A DNA stretch of 58,488 nucleotides from Thalassotalea mangrovi (GTDB lineage: Bacteria > Pseudomonadota > Gammaproteobacteria > Enterobacterales > Alteromonadaceae). Location of the stretch: positions 1-58,488 of the forward strand of contig NZ_SWDB01000023.1 in NCBI RefSeq assembly GCF_005116735.1, given 5' to 3'. Position 1 is the first letter of the stretch, and the number at the start of each line of letters is the position of its first letter. The position numbers and the translations under genes were made by a program. Below the pieces are notes generated by a model. It did no database searches. It saw nothing but the letters and a program-made list of their open reading frames with translations, and was not told the DNA's origin. Positions 58,119-58,488 of the stretch are shown piece after piece.

Positions 58119-58135
58119 AAAATTTAGCGGTTATA

Positions 58136-58325
58136 AACATGGATGTTTTGTATGCCGCCATACCATGGACGGTGCTAAATGCAAAAAACCGCTGTTAAGC
58201 GGGTTTTTCAATATGGCGGTGAGATAGGGATTTAATAAATTACATCCCTGTAATTTACCCTGCGGGCATACAGAAGTATGAGCAAAAATGTTCCCGTCAT
58301 TTTTGTGAACCCCTTTACGGGTTCA
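58136..58325. repeat. second array of variable-stem hairpins
   Basis: Hairpins at 58136-58147 (AACAT/ATGTT), 58154-58175 (GCCGCCAT with mismatches), 58237-58256 (AAATTACA/TGTAATTT, loop TCCC), 58266-58283 (CATAC/GTATG, loop AGAA), 58284-58304 (AAAAATG/CATTTTT) and 58306-58325 (TGAACCC/GGGTTCA, loop CTTTAC). Stems differ while pairing is kept, like the array at 603-942. It includes the terminator at 58182-58209 and lies mostly inside the tRNA-Ser-like shell. Function unknown. Confidence 0.7.
58182..58209. terminator. bidirectional terminator-like hairpin
   Basis: CCGCT (58189-58193) and AGCGG (58198-58202) pair around GTTA, flanked by A's before and T's after, so it can act on both strands. 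It shares its core with 58095-58118. Confidence 0.7.
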
Positions 58326-58340
58326 ACATCTATCTCACCT
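58210..58340 (-). pseudogene. tRNA-Ser-like shell with its middle replaced
   Basis: Bases 58210-58233 repeat exactly 58375-58398, which covers the CCA, acceptor 3' strand and part of the T-arm of the intact tRNA-Ser plus five flanking bases. At the other side 58331-58340 carries the complement of the 5' acceptor (AGGTGAGAT on the minus strand). Between them there is no D-arm, anticodon or variable arm but an array of hairpins. The acceptor ends can still pair. This is a decayed or rebuilt copy of tRNA-Ser, not a working tRNA. Confidence 0.65.
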
Positions 58341-58344
58341 AACG

Positions 58345-58373
58345 AAAAAGGGCCCCATTACTGGAGCCCTTTT
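58345..58373 (-). terminator. terminator after tRNA-Ser
   Basis: AAAAGGGC.CC and GG.GCCCTTTT (about 58346-58373) form a strong hairpin six bases past the tRNA-Ser 3' end on the minus strand, with T's following. Confidence 0.85.
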
Positions 58374-58378
58374 AAATA

Positions 58379-58469
58379 TGGCGGTGAGATAGGGATTTGA
58401 ACCCTAGAGGCGCTATTAACGCCTGCCGGTTTTCAAGACCGGTGCTTTCGACCACTCAGCCATCTCACC
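58379..58469 (-). tRNA. tRNA-Ser (anticodon TGA)
   Basis: On the minus strand the 91-nt gene starts GGTGAGATGGCTGAGTGG and ends with encoded CCA. Anticodon stem CCGGT/ACCGG holds the loop CTTGAAA with TGA, and a long variable arm (AGGCGTTAATAGCGCCT) marks a class II tRNA. Acceptor and T-arm pair fully. Confidence 0.97.
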
Positions 58470-58488
58470 TGAAGTGCTGCGAATATTA

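Overview
The window looks like chromosome from a marine gammaproteobacterium of the Alteromonadales type (Colwelliaceae or Alteromonadaceae-like). This is inferred from protein style, from the moderate AT-rich composition, from the yejK / yejL-yejM / tRNA-Pro arrangement shared with E. coli, and from typical marine traits: a caa3-type oxidase, a TonB receptor paired with a DUF3604 protein, and a tandem-MCE LetB-like transporter. No species call is possible from sequence reading alone.

Layout. 1-560: the probable end of an IS element abutting the 3' remnant of a broken gene. 603-942: a non-coding array of short hairpins with variable stems. 1029-6708: a run of small exported proteins and lipoproteins of unknown function around a GNAT acetyltransferase. 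6861-16289: a PhnA/YjdM-like zinc-ribbon protein, an exported amidohydrolase, a GT51 transglycosylase, ansA, sppA, a DoxX protein, a nitroreductase and asnS. 16567-21832: the full biotin block, bioA divergent from bioB-F-C-D, with a BirA-type operator between them. 21893-23388: a SoxR unit, in which soxR diverges from a VOC protein and a flavodoxin-like reductase across a near-perfect SoxR box. 23420-26753: pepE with an orphan HicB-type gene, then two alpha/beta hydrolases. 26873-32569: a cytochrome c oxidase operon with a diheme-fused subunit II, two subunit III genes, a subunit IV and SCO1. 32757-39695: a membrane protein, tRNA-Pro(GGG), yejM, yejL, yejK, pyrC, a double-domain pterin synthase homologue and an M23 peptidase. 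39695-41592: a hairpin, 14-bp tandem repeats, a solitary tyrosine recombinase and a dyad-rich intergenic region. 41593-45812: a split LetA/PqiA pair and an eight-MCE-domain LetB-like protein. 45974-49582: a methyltransferase, a RibK-like (DUF120-type) protein, a phosphoribosyltransferase and a TPR-sulfotransferase. 49740-57898: a TonB receptor divergent from DUF3604, an M28 peptidase, a transglutaminase-like/TPR lipoprotein and a small duplicated membrane protein. 58095-58469: terminators, a second hairpin array inside a tRNA-Ser-like shell, and the intact tRNA-Ser(TGA).

The most unusual signals are the two non-coding hairpin arrays (603-942 and 58136-58325). Their stems change from unit to unit while pairing is preserved. 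The second is enclosed by copies of both ends of the neighbouring tRNA-Ser. Other items worth a look are the SoxR promoter with its 19-bp spacer and the palindromic repeat that encodes the SoxR C-terminus, the RibK-like protein next to a phosphoribosyltransferase, and the eight-domain MCE protein. All functional statements are from sequence reading; no database search was run.
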